This document shows, one piece after another, positions 1-7,910 of a stretch of DNA of 64,000 nt. The stretch comes from UBA8514 sp034933685. Lineage in GTDB: Bacteria > Bacillota > Clostridia > Lachnospirales > Anaerotignaceae. The position numbers and the translations under genes are program-made. The notes beneath the pieces are model-generated. The model saw nothing but the letters and a program-made list of their open reading frames with translations, was not told where the DNA came from and did not search any database. Within the stretch, counting starts at the first letter, position 1. Each line of letters begins with the position of its first letter. The stretch is taken from the NCBI GenBank assembly GCA_034933685.1, contig JAYFNB010000025.1, forward strand, positions 1 through 64,000, written 5' to 3'.

Positions 1-68
1 AGATATCCACTAACCATTTCGCGTAAAGCCTGTCTTTCAGGGGATTCGTTTCTTCGTCTTTTCGCCAT
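1..68 (-). CDS. IS256-like (Mutator-type) transposase, N-terminal fragment
   Basis: The minus strand from 68 starts ATG GCG AAA AGA CGA and reads MAKRRRNESPERQALREMVS before leaving the window. This is a short, very basic N-terminus like those of IS256-family DDE transposases of Clostridia. A GGAGG site (77-81) sits 8 nt upstream of the ATG. Only about 22 codons are present, so no catalytic residue can be checked and the family call leans on the terminal sequence next to it. The window edge cuts the gene; there is no sign that it is broken. Confidence 0.6.
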   Translation of the reverse strand, partial: MAKRRRNESPERQALREMVSGY

Positions 69-73
69 AAAAT

Positions 74-119
74 AAACCTCCAAACTGAGTAATTTTATCT
101 TACATCAGTTTAGAGGTTT
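74..119 (-). promoter_or_regulatory. Inverted repeat covering the transposase ribosome site
   Basis: AAACCTCCAAACTGA (74-88) and TCAGTTTAGAGGTTT (105-119) are complementary at 14 of 15 positions with a 16-nt loop. In the transposase mRNA the 3' arm contains the GGAGG Shine-Dalgarno sequence, so the hairpin would bury it. Insertion sequences often do this to stop translation from transcripts that enter from outside. The pairing is seen in the sequence; the function is inferred. Confidence 0.6.
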
Positions 120-217
120 ACACAAACTTTGGGATACTCCCCATTTCCTTGGATTGGCAGATAGCTTTCCAAGAAAATGCCGGCACCCCTAACTTAAATT
201 CTAGCTTTGAAATTCTA

Positions 218-916
218 TTACCCTAAGTATGCAACTGCTATAGAATCGTCATTTAACAATTCATCTCTTGAGCCAGTTTTTACAACTTTACCTACTGAAA
301 GAATATAAGCACGGCTACAAATGGAAAGAGCTTTATTTGCATTTTGTTCAACCAGTAAAATGGATGTTCCTTGACTATTTATTTCTTTTATTATCTCAAA
401 AATTTGGTTTACAATAATAGGTGCAAGCCCCAATGACGGCTCATCAAGCATCATCAGCTTAGGCTTTGCCATTATGCCACGCCCAACAGCAAGCATTTGC
501 TGTTCACCTCCGCTTAATAAACCTCCGTATTGTTTTTCTCTTTCCAACAAGCGTGGGAAAAGGGTAAAAACTCTTTCAAGATCTTTTTTTATTCCGTCAT
601 AGTCTTTTCTGAGGCCGCAACCAATTTTTAGATTTTCCATAACAGATAATTTGGCGAAAATTTGACGTCCCTCTGGAATATGTACAAGGCCGCTTTCAAC
701 AACATCGTATGGTTTCGTTGAAACAGGTTTATCTAAAAACTTAATACTTCCACCTGTGGGTTTCATTACTGATGAGATACATTTTAAGAGTGTAGATTTA
801 CCAGCACCATTAGCACCTAATACTGCAACAATCTCACCTTCATTTAATTCCAAGTTTATTCCTTTTAAGGCTTGAATACCGCCATATCCAGCAGTAAGAT
901 TTTCTACATTAAGCAT
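218..916 (-). CDS. livF: HAAT-type ABC transporter ATP-binding protein LivF
   Basis: One of the two cytoplasmic ATPases of a branched-chain amino acid (HAAT/Liv) type importer. Visible are Walker A GANGAGKST, the signature LLSGGEQQML, Walker B LMMLDEPSLGL and an H-loop ending in LLVEQN, the last being typical of LivF. The ATG at 916 is chosen because GGAGGTG lies 8 nt upstream; an in-frame ATG 15 nt earlier has no ribosome site. The start overlaps the end of livG by 8 nt, so the two are translationally coupled. It is the last gene of a five-gene minus-strand operon. The subunit call is firm; the transported solute is not known. Confidence 0.93.
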   Translation of the reverse strand: MLNVENLTAGYGGIQALKGINLELNEGEIVAVLGANGAGKSTLLKCISSVMKPTGGSIKFLDKPVSTKPYDVVESGLVHIPEGRQIFAKLSVMENLKIGCGLRKDYDGIKKDLERVFTLFPRLLEREKQYGGLLSGGEQQMLAVGRGIMAKPKLMMLDEPSLGLAPIIVNQIFEIIKEINSQGTSILLVEQNANKALSICSRAYILSVGKVVKTGSRDELLNDDSIAVAYLG

Positions 917-1682
917 CCGCATCACCTCCAAGATATGCTTCTATTACGGAAGGATGTCTCTTAACTTCCTCTGGAGTACCCTGTGTCAATGTTTTTCCAA
1001 AGTTAAGAACTGTTACGTTGTCACACAGGTTGGTTACAACGTCCATATGATGTTCAATCATTAAAACAGCAAGGGAAAAATGTTCTTTAATTTCTCTTAT
1101 AAATCCTACCAATTCTAAACTTTCATCAGAATTCATTCCTGCAGCTGGTTCATCTAAAAGCAACAATTTTGGTTCAAGTGCCATTGCACGGGCAATTTCA
1201 AGTTTACGCTGATGTCCATAAGGCAAGCTGTTTGCTCGTTCGTTTGCTTTATTCTGCAAACCCACAATCTCAAGAAGTCCCATTGCTTTTTCTTCAAGTT
1301 CTTGCCTTTTTGTTCTAAATCTTTTACTTCTGATAAAAGCATCCACAATAGAGTAGTTTGCCTTTATATTGCTGGCAATAACTACATTTTCAAGAACACT
1401 TAAATTTGAGAATAACCTTATATTTTGAAATGTTCTTGCAATTCCTGCTTGTGCCACCTTATGTGGTGTCGTATTTGTGATTTTTTCGCCGTAAAAAAAA
1501 ATATCGCCGTTGTCAGGTTTATATATGCCCGTTATATTATTAAAAATTGTTGTTTTACCAGCACCGTTTGGGCCAATAAGACCGTGGATTGTATTAGGCA
1601 TTATTTCAACACTAAAGTTATCAATGGCTTTTACACCGCCAAATCTTTTTTCTACATTTTTCATTTCAAGAACAGGAGTCAT
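909..1682 (-). CDS. livG: HAAT-type ABC transporter ATP-binding protein LivG
   Basis: Second ATPase of the importer. It has Walker A GPNGAGKTT, signature LPYGHQRKLEIARA (the LSGGQ position reads LPYGHQ, normal for LivG), Walker B LLLLDEPAAGM and an H-loop MIEHHMDVV. The protein is 257 residues, the usual LivG size. It starts inside the end of livM (17-nt overlap) after an AAGGTGAT ribosome site and its own end overlaps livF, so the ATPase pair and the permease are made together. Nothing is truncated. Confidence 0.93.
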   Translation of the reverse strand: MTPVLEMKNVEKRFGGVKAIDNFSVEIMPNTIHGLIGPNGAGKTTIFNNITGIYKPDNGDIFFYGEKITNTTPHKVAQAGIARTFQNIRLFSNLSVLENVVIASNIKANYSIVDAFIRSKRFRTKRQELEEKAMGLLEIVGLQNKANERANSLPYGHQRKLEIARAMALEPKLLLLDEPAAGMNSDESLELVGFIREIKEHFSLAVLMIEHHMDVVTNLCDNVTVLNFGKTLTQGTPEEVKRHPSVIEAYLGGDADA

Positions 1683-2565
1683 TCATATCACCTTCTTTGC
1701 TCTTTTTTCTTCTAAAGTAAGAAATTACTCTTTTTAATGAAAATTCTCTATACCCATATAAACCATCTGGTTTTAACAGTATTACTAATACAACCGCAAT
1801 TCCATAAAATAGCATTCTGTATTCTGAAAGACCTCTAAATAGTTCGGGCAGCAATGTTACCAGCGCTGTGCCTAAAACAGAACCTGTTAAGGATCCAAGT
1901 CCACCAATTACAGTTGTTGTTATTAATTCACAGCTTTTTGCAAGATTAAACATAGTAGGAGAGATGTACATTAAATAATGTCCGTATAATCCACCTGCCC
2001 ATCCAGCAAACACTGCACTAAAAACAAATGACATTTTTTTTGCTCTGATTGCATCAATTCCCACTGCCTCTGCGGCGATTTCATTTTCTCTGATGGCGGT
2101 AAAAGCTTGACCATACTTAGAATGTATAAAATTCCAAGCTATGACAAATGCAAGAACTGCACAAAAAATTGCAACCCACATTGTTGTTTTATATGGTATA
2201 GAAGAAAATCCATTGGCACCACCTGTTAATTTAGTTGTATAATTAAACAAAACTCTTACACTTTCCCCAAAGCCTAGGCAGGAAATTAAAAAATAATCTC
2301 CTTTAAGACGAATGGTAAGTGAGCCTAAAAGATACCCAGTAAAGCCGGCAATAAAAGCTCCTCCGATAATAGAAATAGGAAAAGGGATTGAAAATTTTAC
2401 TGACATAATTGCTGATGCATAGGCACCAATAGCCATGAAACCTGCGTTGCCAAAAGAAAATAGGCGTGTAAAACCAGTTAAAACAGACATACCAAGCACA
2501 GCTATAATATTTATACATAGTAGTATAATTACACCCTGTTGAAAAGAACTTAAAGTGAATGACAT
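1666..2565 (-). CDS. livM: HAAT-type ABC transporter permease LivM
   Basis: Integral membrane permease of the importer, about 299 residues with 8-10 hydrophobic segments. The family signature GGLGSLTGSVLGTALV is near residue 235 and the cytoplasmic coupling region AIRENEIAAEAVGID is near residue 155. The ATG at 2565 sits about 7 nt after GGCAGGTG. An in-frame GTG three codons earlier overlaps that ribosome site and is less likely. It lies 18 nt after the end of livH and overlaps livG. Confidence 0.92.
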   Translation of the reverse strand: MSFTLSSFQQGVIILLCINIIAVLGMSVLTGFTRLFSFGNAGFMAIGAYASAIMSVKFSIPFPISIIGGAFIAGFTGYLLGSLTIRLKGDYFLISCLGFGESVRVLFNYTTKLTGGANGFSSIPYKTTMWVAIFCAVLAFVIAWNFIHSKYGQAFTAIRENEIAAEAVGIDAIRAKKMSFVFSAVFAGWAGGLYGHYLMYISPTMFNLAKSCELITTTVIGGLGSLTGSVLGTALVTLLPELFRGLSEYRMLFYGIAVVLVILLKPDGLYGYREFSLKRVISYFRRKKSKEGDMNDSCS

Positions 2566-2583
2566 TAGTTGCACCTGCCTTTC

Positions 2584-3456
2584 TTACGCCTTATCATTAA
2601 CATCCACGCCAAGCAAACCACTTGGTTTAACCAACAGTATTACAATTAAAAGGGAAAAGCTAATTAAATCCTTTAATCCTGAACTTAAGTATCCTGATGC
2701 GAAGGTTTCAATAATCCCCAGAATAACAGCTCCTATAATTGCTCCAGGAACGCTTCCAAGGCCACCAAGAACTGATGCGATGAAAGCCTTGAGACCAACA
2801 TTACCCATAGTTGGGTAAACATTATACTTTAATCCAAGAAGAATACCTGCGCAGCCTGCTAACATGCCTGCAAGAAGGAATACAAGTGCAATGCATCTAT
2901 CTACCTTTACACCTAAAAGACTGGCGGTTTTACTGTTACAAGCAACAGCACGTACGTTTAATCCAAATTTAGATTTTTCTATTAAAAATATAAGTACAAA
3001 CAAAATAATTGTAGTAATAACTAAAGAAATTAAATCAATAACACCTATGTATAAGCTGCCAATTTGTATTGATGAAACTGGTAATATGTTAGGATACATT
3101 TTGAATTTTCCGCCAAATAATATGGTTGCTGCATTCTGATAAGTAGTTGACAATCCCATTGCAGCAATCATTAGGAACATATTAGGAGAACCATTATTAC
3201 GTATGCGTCTATAGGCAACGCGCTCATTTAAAAAGCTAATTAACCCTGCCCCTACAATTCCCATAATAGCGGCTATAGGAAAGGGTAGGCTTATTGAAGT
3301 TACGCACATAAATGCCACATAGGCACCAAGCATAGCAACTTCTCCATGTGCCCAGTTAGAAAAATCTAAAAGACTATATACAAGAGCGTATCCTGTGGCA
3401 ATTAATGCGTATATGCCACCAACTGATATGCCGGTTATAAGCTGCTGAAAAAACAT
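2584..3456 (-). CDS. livH: HAAT-type ABC transporter permease LivH
   Basis: The other membrane permease, about 290 residues. It carries the N-terminal family motif GGIYALIATGYALVY, then NWAHGEVAMLGAY, and GGLGSVPGAIIGAVILG near the C-terminus. Start at the ATG at 3456 with AGAGAGGTG 6 nt upstream; the in-frame GTG at 3465 lies within that ribosome site. It is the second gene of the operon, 92 nt after the binding protein, which leaves room for processing or attenuation between the highly expressed binding protein and the membrane genes. Confidence 0.92.
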   Translation of the reverse strand: MFFQQLITGISVGGIYALIATGYALVYSLLDFSNWAHGEVAMLGAYVAFMCVTSISLPFPIAAIMGIVGAGLISFLNERVAYRRIRNNGSPNMFLMIAAMGLSTTYQNAATILFGGKFKMYPNILPVSSIQIGSLYIGVIDLISLVITTIILFVLIFLIEKSKFGLNVRAVACNSKTASLLGVKVDRCIALVFLLAGMLAGCAGILLGLKYNVYPTMGNVGLKAFIASVLGGLGSVPGAIIGAVILGIIETFASGYLSSGLKDLISFSLLIVILLVKPSGLLGVDVNDKA

Positions 3457-3548
3457 ATATTTCACCTCTCTGTCTAAAATTTTGTAAATTAAAACAGGGA
3501 GGAGTGCTCCTCCCCGTTTATTTCAGGAAATAACTAAAAATATATGTA

Positions 3549-4760
3549 TTACTTATATGTTTCTACATAATTAAATTCTCCATCAGTGCATTTAAATACA
3601 GCTACTTCACGAAGTGGGTTATGAGTTGCTGGGTCCATTTTCATTGTACCAAGAAGCCCATCAAATGTGTCTGTAGATTCAAGAGCATCCCTGACCGCAA
3701 CAGGATCAGCACTGCCTGCACGATTAATGGCATCTACAATCCAAAGGAGACCATCATTTCCATAAAGACACTCTGCTTCTAAGTCAATTTTATATTCAGC
3801 TACATATTTTTCGCCATAAGCGGCAGCGTCAGGTGAATTAAAGCCAATACGTGATACATAGTAGCTTCCATCCAAAGTGTTGCCAGAAAGTTCAACTAAT
3901 TCGTTTGAGTCCCAACCGTCAGCGCCAAATAAAGCACAATTAATTCCAACTTCTTTAGCTTGCTTAGAAATCAAGCCAACCTTTTGATAAATCCAAGGTA
4001 CAAACAGTACGTCTGGCTGTGATTTTGCAATTTTTGTAAGCTGAGCACGGAAGTCATTATCGCTTGCTTGAGCAGTTTCTCTTGCAACTATCTCGCCGCC
4101 AGAGGCAATAAAGGATTCTTCCATGTATTTACCAACGCCTGTTGAGTAAGCATCAGATATATCAGTTATAATGGCTGCTTTTTTAAAGCCAAGTTTGTCG
4201 GCGGCATACTTTCCTGCAACTGTACCTTGATAGGAGTCAATAAAGCAAAGTCTAAAGGAATATGGATGTAATTTTCCATTTTCGTCTACAGTAACAAGTT
4301 CATTTGAGGCAGCAGTTGCTACTACAGGAACTTTCAACTCATCTGCTACGGCAGCAATAGGAATATTACAGCTTGAAAAGTTTGTTCCAACAACGGCACA
4401 AACTCCGTACTCATCAACTAGCTTTTTATAAGCACTTACAGAGTCGGCAGGGTCACCTTTTCCATCTAAACCAATAATTTCAATTTGTTTTCCAAGTACT
4501 CCGCCATTAGCATTAATTTCTTTTAAGGTTAAGTTCATGCCGTTAAGCCCTGCTTGACCCCATAGAGCTGTATCTCCTGAAAGGGCAGAGACATAACCAA
4601 TTTTAATGGTGTCTCCGCCGGAGGCTTCAGTTTTGCTTGGTTCGCTTGAGGCTGCTGGTGTAGCAGAAGCTGGTGCTGAAGATTTAGTAGATGCACATCC
4701 GGCAAGAGAACCAACAGTCATCAGTGCAGCCATAGCAATTGCGATTTTACTTCTTTTCAT
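3549..4760 (-). CDS. HAAT-type ABC transporter substrate-binding lipoprotein
   Basis: A 403-residue periplasmic-binding-fold lipoprotein (Peripla_BP_6, LivJ/LivK type). The N-terminus MKRSKIAIAMAALMTVGSLAGC is a lipoprotein signal with lipobox LAGC (Cys22), followed by a Ser/Thr/Ala-rich linker. The mature part has IKIGYVSALSGDTALWGQAGLNGM, typical of LivJ-like receptors. It is the first gene of the operon, with GGAGG upstream. Ligands in this family range from leucine to urea, amides and aromatic acids. Because the divergent operon encodes sugar-type catabolic enzymes and shares its operator, the ligand here may not be a branched-chain amino acid. Confidence 0.9.
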   Translation of the reverse strand: MKRSKIAIAMAALMTVGSLAGCASTKSSAPASATPAASSEPSKTEASGGDTIKIGYVSALSGDTALWGQAGLNGMNLTLKEINANGGVLGKQIEIIGLDGKGDPADSVSAYKKLVDEYGVCAVVGTNFSSCNIPIAAVADELKVPVVATAASNELVTVDENGKLHPYSFRLCFIDSYQGTVAGKYAADKLGFKKAAIITDISDAYSTGVGKYMEESFIASGGEIVARETAQASDNDFRAQLTKIAKSQPDVLFVPWIYQKVGLISKQAKEVGINCALFGADGWDSNELVELSGNTLDGSYYVSRIGFNSPDAAAYGEKYVAEYKIDLEAECLYGNDGLLWIVDAINRAGSADPVAVRDALESTDTFDGLLGTMKMDPATHNPLREVAVFKCTDGEFNYVETYK

Positions 4761-4832
4761 AAATATTCCTCCCTGTTTTCACTTTTAAAAATAGATGACT
4801 TGAGAAAATTCATAAAACCCACTTGAAAAATT

Positions 4833-4861
4833 ACATTTGTATTTGCTTCGTACATTTGTAT
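4833..4861 (-). promoter_or_regulatory. Paired operator in the Liv promoter region
   Basis: On the minus strand ATACAAATGT occurs twice, at 4852-4861 and 4833-4842, 19 bp apart. The pair starts about 10 bp after the -10 box of the Liv promoter. The same element, with the same 19-bp period and the same orientation relative to its own gene, lies in front of the divergent SorC-type regulator gene (5167-5194). It is therefore a strong candidate binding site for that regulator. Confidence 0.7.
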
Positions 4862-4872
4862 AACACGGATTT

Positions 4873-4901
4873 ATTATATACTATTCATTTTACTCTGTCA
4901 A
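4873..4901 (-). promoter_or_regulatory. Sigma-A promoter of the Liv operon
   Basis: The minus strand reads TTGACA (4896-4901), a 17-bp spacer, then TATAAT (4873-4878): a perfect consensus promoter. Transcription would start near 4866, just before the paired ATACAAATGT operator, leaving a leader of roughly 105 nt before the binding-protein gene. The stretch 4902-5131 beyond it is AT-rich and shows no gene. Confidence 0.8.
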
Positions 4902-5131
4902 TATTATTTACTAAAATAAACTGGTGAAAAACAATGTTTATTGTATGATATTAATATTTTATCACTAATTAAATTTTAAATTGTTATAATAATATTATGA
5001 AAAAATAACTCATATATCAGTTTTTATAGGGCAAATTATCTTAATCTATCTTTTTAAAATAGCAATAGTGCTAGAGGCTTTTTAAAATTGTTTTTTAATT
5101 CTACTTTATTAATATAAAAAATTCGGCCGTG

Positions 5132-5160
5132 TTGACTTTTAAATACAGTCGTGCTATCAT
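5132..5160 (+). promoter_or_regulatory. Sigma-A promoter of the SorC-regulator operon
   Basis: TTGACT (5132-5137), a 17-bp spacer and TATCAT (5155-5160) preceded by TGC, an extended -10 box. Transcription would start near 5167, at the first half of the operator pair. Confidence 0.7.
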
Positions 5161-5166
5161 TGTTGT

Positions 5167-5194
5167 TACAAATGTTATAATAAAATACAAATGT
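5167..5194 (+). promoter_or_regulatory. Paired operator in front of the SorC-type regulator
   Basis: TACAAATGT at 5167-5175 and ATACAAATGT at 5185-5194 repeat with a 19-bp period directly after the promoter. Spacing and orientation match the element at 4833-4861 in the divergent Liv promoter. Binding here would block early elongation, so simple autorepression is the likely mode (inference). Confidence 0.7.
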
Positions 5195-5217
5195 AATGTT
5201 TGAAAGGAAAGGTGACT

Positions 5218-6147
5218 GTGAATAAATCCACTGAAGTAACAAAAGATACTCTTATTAAAATTGCATATTGGTACTACAAAAGAAATATGACACAAGATGA
5301 AATTGCAAAAAGGTTGGCAATGACTAGACAAAAAGTAAATAAAATTATTGGGTCTTTGGTAGACTTAGGCATTGTTGAAATTCAAATAAACGGTTTAACA
5401 GAGGATTTTACAGAGTTAGAGTATCTAATAGAAAAGCATTTTAGCCTAACTTGTGTATGCATAATTAATTCTGACGATTTTTTTTCAAAGGCAGCTGAGC
5501 GACTTAATTCTTTTTTTCAGAACAATCAGACTATTGGTTTATCCTGGGGTGAAACTTTAGGGGCTACTGTTAATATGATTAACCACCGCAGGCTAAAAAA
5601 CAGCAATGTTATTCAGTTGGCAGGAGGGATGAACAGCAAAAGTACTTTTGTGAGACCTGACGAAATCACTCGCATGTTAGCATCAAAGCTTGGAAGCAAA
5701 TTTCATCTTCTATATGCACCAGCTTTTGTTCACTCGATTGAACTTAAAGAAGCTATCATTAACGAGGAAAGTGTTAAAACTACTTTTAATTTGATGAAGG
5801 GGTGTGATTTAGCAATATTAGGCGTAGGCAACTTACAAGCCGAGTCCACACTTGGAAAAGAAGGCTTTATACCAACAGATTTGCTAAATGATATGCTTGC
5901 TGAAGGGTGTGTTGGGGATGTTGCAATGTTACCGTTTAAAAAAGATGGAACATGGTATGAAACAGGAAATATTATTGGAATAGATGTGGAGACACTTAAG
6001 AACATTCCAAATGTTGTAATTTTAGCTAAAGGAGCGGCAAAAACAGAGGCAGTAATTGGGGCAATTAATACTGGTTGTATTAACACCATTATAATCGATA
6101 AGCACATTGCTCAGAATATTGCCAACGAGTTTAAATTGGGAAAATAA
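5218..6147 (+). CDS. SorC/DeoR-type sugar-binding transcriptional regulator
   Basis: About 309 residues with two domains. An N-terminal helix-turn-helix (MTQDEIAKRLAMTRQKVNKI, about residues 24-43) is followed by the SorC sugar-phosphate-binding domain, a NagB-like fold with CDLAILGVGNLQAE and GDVAMLPFKKDG. These proteins are usually tetramers that release DNA when they bind a phosphorylated sugar from their pathway. The GTG at 5218 is preferred because GAAAGGA lies 9 nt upstream; a TTG at 5200 lacks a site. It is the first gene of a catabolic operon and the likely regulator of both that operon and the divergent Liv importer. The effector is unknown. Confidence 0.88.
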   Translation: MNKSTEVTKDTLIKIAYWYYKRNMTQDEIAKRLAMTRQKVNKIIGSLVDLGIVEIQINGLTEDFTELEYLIEKHFSLTCVCIINSDDFFSKAAERLNSFFQNNQTIGLSWGETLGATVNMINHRRLKNSNVIQLAGGMNSKSTFVRPDEITRMLASKLGSKFHLLYAPAFVHSIELKEAIINEESVKTTFNLMKGCDLAILGVGNLQAESTLGKEGFIPTDLLNDMLAEGCVGDVAMLPFKKDGTWYETGNIIGIDVETLKNIPNVVILAKGAAKTEAVIGAINTGCINTIIIDKHIAQNIANEFKLGK

Positions 6148-6167
6148 AAAAAGAAGGGTGATATAAC

Positions 6168-6833
6168 ATGAAACTAGTGGCAATGCGTAAGGAAATTATT
6201 GAATATGGAAAAAAGGCAATTGAAGCAAGGCTTACAAAAGGCACAGGCGGTAACTTTAGCATGTGTGACCGTGAAAGTGGAATTATGGCAATTACACCAA
6301 GTGGAATAGATTATTTTGAAATTACACCTGAACAAATTGTATTAATTGATATTGAAACTGGAAAAATTGTTGAAGGTGATGCCGTACCATCAAGTGAGTG
6401 TGATATGCACCGCATTTTTTATAAATATAGAACTGATATTAATGCCATAATTCACACACATACAACCTTTGCAGCAACAATTGCATGCCTAAGACAGCCT
6501 TTGCCGGCAGTTCATTATCTTGTAGCCTTTGCAGGGGTTGATGTTCGTTGCGCAGAATATGCTACATATGGAACAGTGGCATTAGCTAAAAATGCTTTTG
6601 AAGCAATGAAAGATAGAAAAGCTGTATTATTGGCGAACCACGGCTTGCTTGCGGGTGGTGGAAGTTTAGCAGAGGCCTTTGCTATAACAGAAGAAATAGA
6701 ATTTTGCTGTGAACTTTATTATCGTTCTAAAACCATTGGAGAGCCTGTTATTCTTCCTGAAGAAGAAATGGTGTCTATGATTGAGCGTTTTAAAAATTAT
6801 GGTAAGCGTATTGAAGAGCATGATGAAATATAA
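6168..6833 (+). CDS. Class II aldolase (L-fuculose/L-ribulose phosphate aldolase-epimerase family)
   Basis: A 221-residue zinc-dependent aldolase/epimerase of the FucA/AraD family. The catalytic set of fuculose-1-phosphate aldolase can be read: Glu77 (SSE), His96 and His98 (HTHTT) and His158 (ANHGLL), with phosphate-binding loops GTGGNFS (residues 25-31) and TPSGID (43-48). It would split a ketose 1-phosphate into dihydroxyacetone phosphate and an aldehyde. It follows the regulator by 20 nt behind AGAAGGGTGA. The nearby isomerase and FGGY kinase would supply the ketose phosphate and the alcohol dehydrogenase could handle the aldehyde. The sugar is unknown. Confidence 0.88.
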   Translation: MKLVAMRKEIIEYGKKAIEARLTKGTGGNFSMCDRESGIMAITPSGIDYFEITPEQIVLIDIETGKIVEGDAVPSSECDMHRIFYKYRTDINAIIHTHTTFAATIACLRQPLPAVHYLVAFAGVDVRCAEYATYGTVALAKNAFEAMKDRKAVLLANHGLLAGGGSLAEAFAITEEIEFCCELYYRSKTIGEPVILPEEEMVSMIERFKNYGKRIEEHDEI

Positions 6834-6858
6834 ATCTTAAGAAATCGAGGTATTAATC

Positions 6859-7899
6859 ATGGACAAATTAAAAGCTTTATTGACTGCGGAAATAGACTAC
6901 GAAGCTTTTCGTTTTTTAGAGGAATACATAGATATTGAGTATGCAGGTTGGTTTAAAACCAGCGAAATACTTTCGGAGGAAAAAATGGCACAGCTTATTG
7001 TGGGAAAGGATATTTTGATAACTAGCTATGACCCTGTAACAAAGCTTGTTATTGACAGTTCTCCCAATTTAAAGCTGATTATTTGCACTCGTGCCACACC
7101 TGTTAATATTGATATTAATTATGCTAAGGAAAAAGGAATAAAGGTTAGCTACGCACCAAACCGCAACAGTGACTGCACGGCAGAATTTACAGTTGCACTT
7201 ATGCTTAGCATTACAAGAAAAATACCTATGGCACATATGGATTTACATAATGGCAAGTATACAGGAAGCGAAAAGAAACAAGTTGATATACGTGACGGGT
7301 TAAAAAGAGATGTGACTTGGTCTTTAGGTAAAAATACACCTTATGTTGAATATAAGGGAATGCAGCTAAAAGGCCATAGGCTGGGTATTATTGGTTACGG
7401 AGGCATTGGACGAAGAGTAGGCGCAATTTGTCATGCTTTTGGGATGGATATTCTTGTTTCTGACCCATATTTATCTAAAGATAATGTAGAGGATTATGTA
7501 TCACTTCTTGAGTTTAACGAAGTTCTTTCTCAAAGCGACATTGTTACTGTTCACTGTAAAGATGTTCCTGAAACCGAAAAGCTTATCAATGCGGAAGCAT
7601 TTGATAAAATGAAAAAAAGTGCATATTTTATTAACACTTCAAGAGGAATTGTTGTTGATGAAAATGCATTAATTGATGCACTTAGGCAAGGAAAGATTGC
7701 CGGTGCCGCAATTGATGTGTATGAAAATGAGCCAATAGCAATTAATCATCCATATCTAAAAGAATTAGACAACGTGGTAACCACACCACACCTTGCAGGT
7801 GCAACATATGATGCAATAACAAACCACACTCGTCAGCTAACAACAGATATAATGCATTTTATCAATAATGAAGAATTGGAATTTGAGTATAAAAAATAA
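6859..7899 (+). CDS. D-isomer-specific 2-hydroxyacid dehydrogenase
   Basis: A 346-residue NAD-dependent dehydrogenase of the phosphoglycerate/hydroxypyruvate reductase family. The Rossmann motif GYGGIG is at residues 179-184. The catalytic trio is Arg262 (SRGIVV), Glu291 (ENEP) and His311 (TPHLAG), spaced as in PGDH. There is no C-terminal ACT domain, so it is not the regulated serine-biosynthesis enzyme. An insertion of about 20 residues lies between the substrate lobe and the nucleotide domain (about 140-165). In the operon it may reduce or oxidise a 2-keto/2-hydroxy acid made from the substrate; this is inferred from position only. Confidence 0.87.
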   Translation: MDKLKALLTAEIDYEAFRFLEEYIDIEYAGWFKTSEILSEEKMAQLIVGKDILITSYDPVTKLVIDSSPNLKLIICTRATPVNIDINYAKEKGIKVSYAPNRNSDCTAEFTVALMLSITRKIPMAHMDLHNGKYTGSEKKQVDIRDGLKRDVTWSLGKNTPYVEYKGMQLKGHRLGIIGYGGIGRRVGAICHAFGMDILVSDPYLSKDNVEDYVSLLEFNEVLSQSDIVTVHCKDVPETEKLINAEAFDKMKKSAYFINTSRGIVVDENALIDALRQGKIAGAAIDVYENEPIAINHPYLKELDNVVTTPHLAGATYDAITNHTRQLTTDIMHFINNEELEFEYKK

Positions 7900-7910
7900 G
7901 GAGTGTTTAT

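Larger units (their letters stand above)
1..142 (-). mobile_element. End of an IS256-like insertion sequence
   Basis: The window opens inside an insertion sequence. The first codons of a transposase read leftward from position 68. Beyond its start lies a non-coding end whose outer edge (about 120-142) reads TTTACACAAACT then GGGATACTCCCC. Ends of the type ACACAAA...GAC/TACTCCC are common in IS256-family elements of Firmicutes, which is the basis for the family call. The outer boundary is estimated from that motif, because the other end and any target duplication lie outside the window. Confidence 0.65.

Noticed and set aside
148..173. CTTGGA/TCCAAG stem as the livF terminator
   Set aside because: The stem is short with a long loop and no T-run on the minus strand; termination there is not supported.
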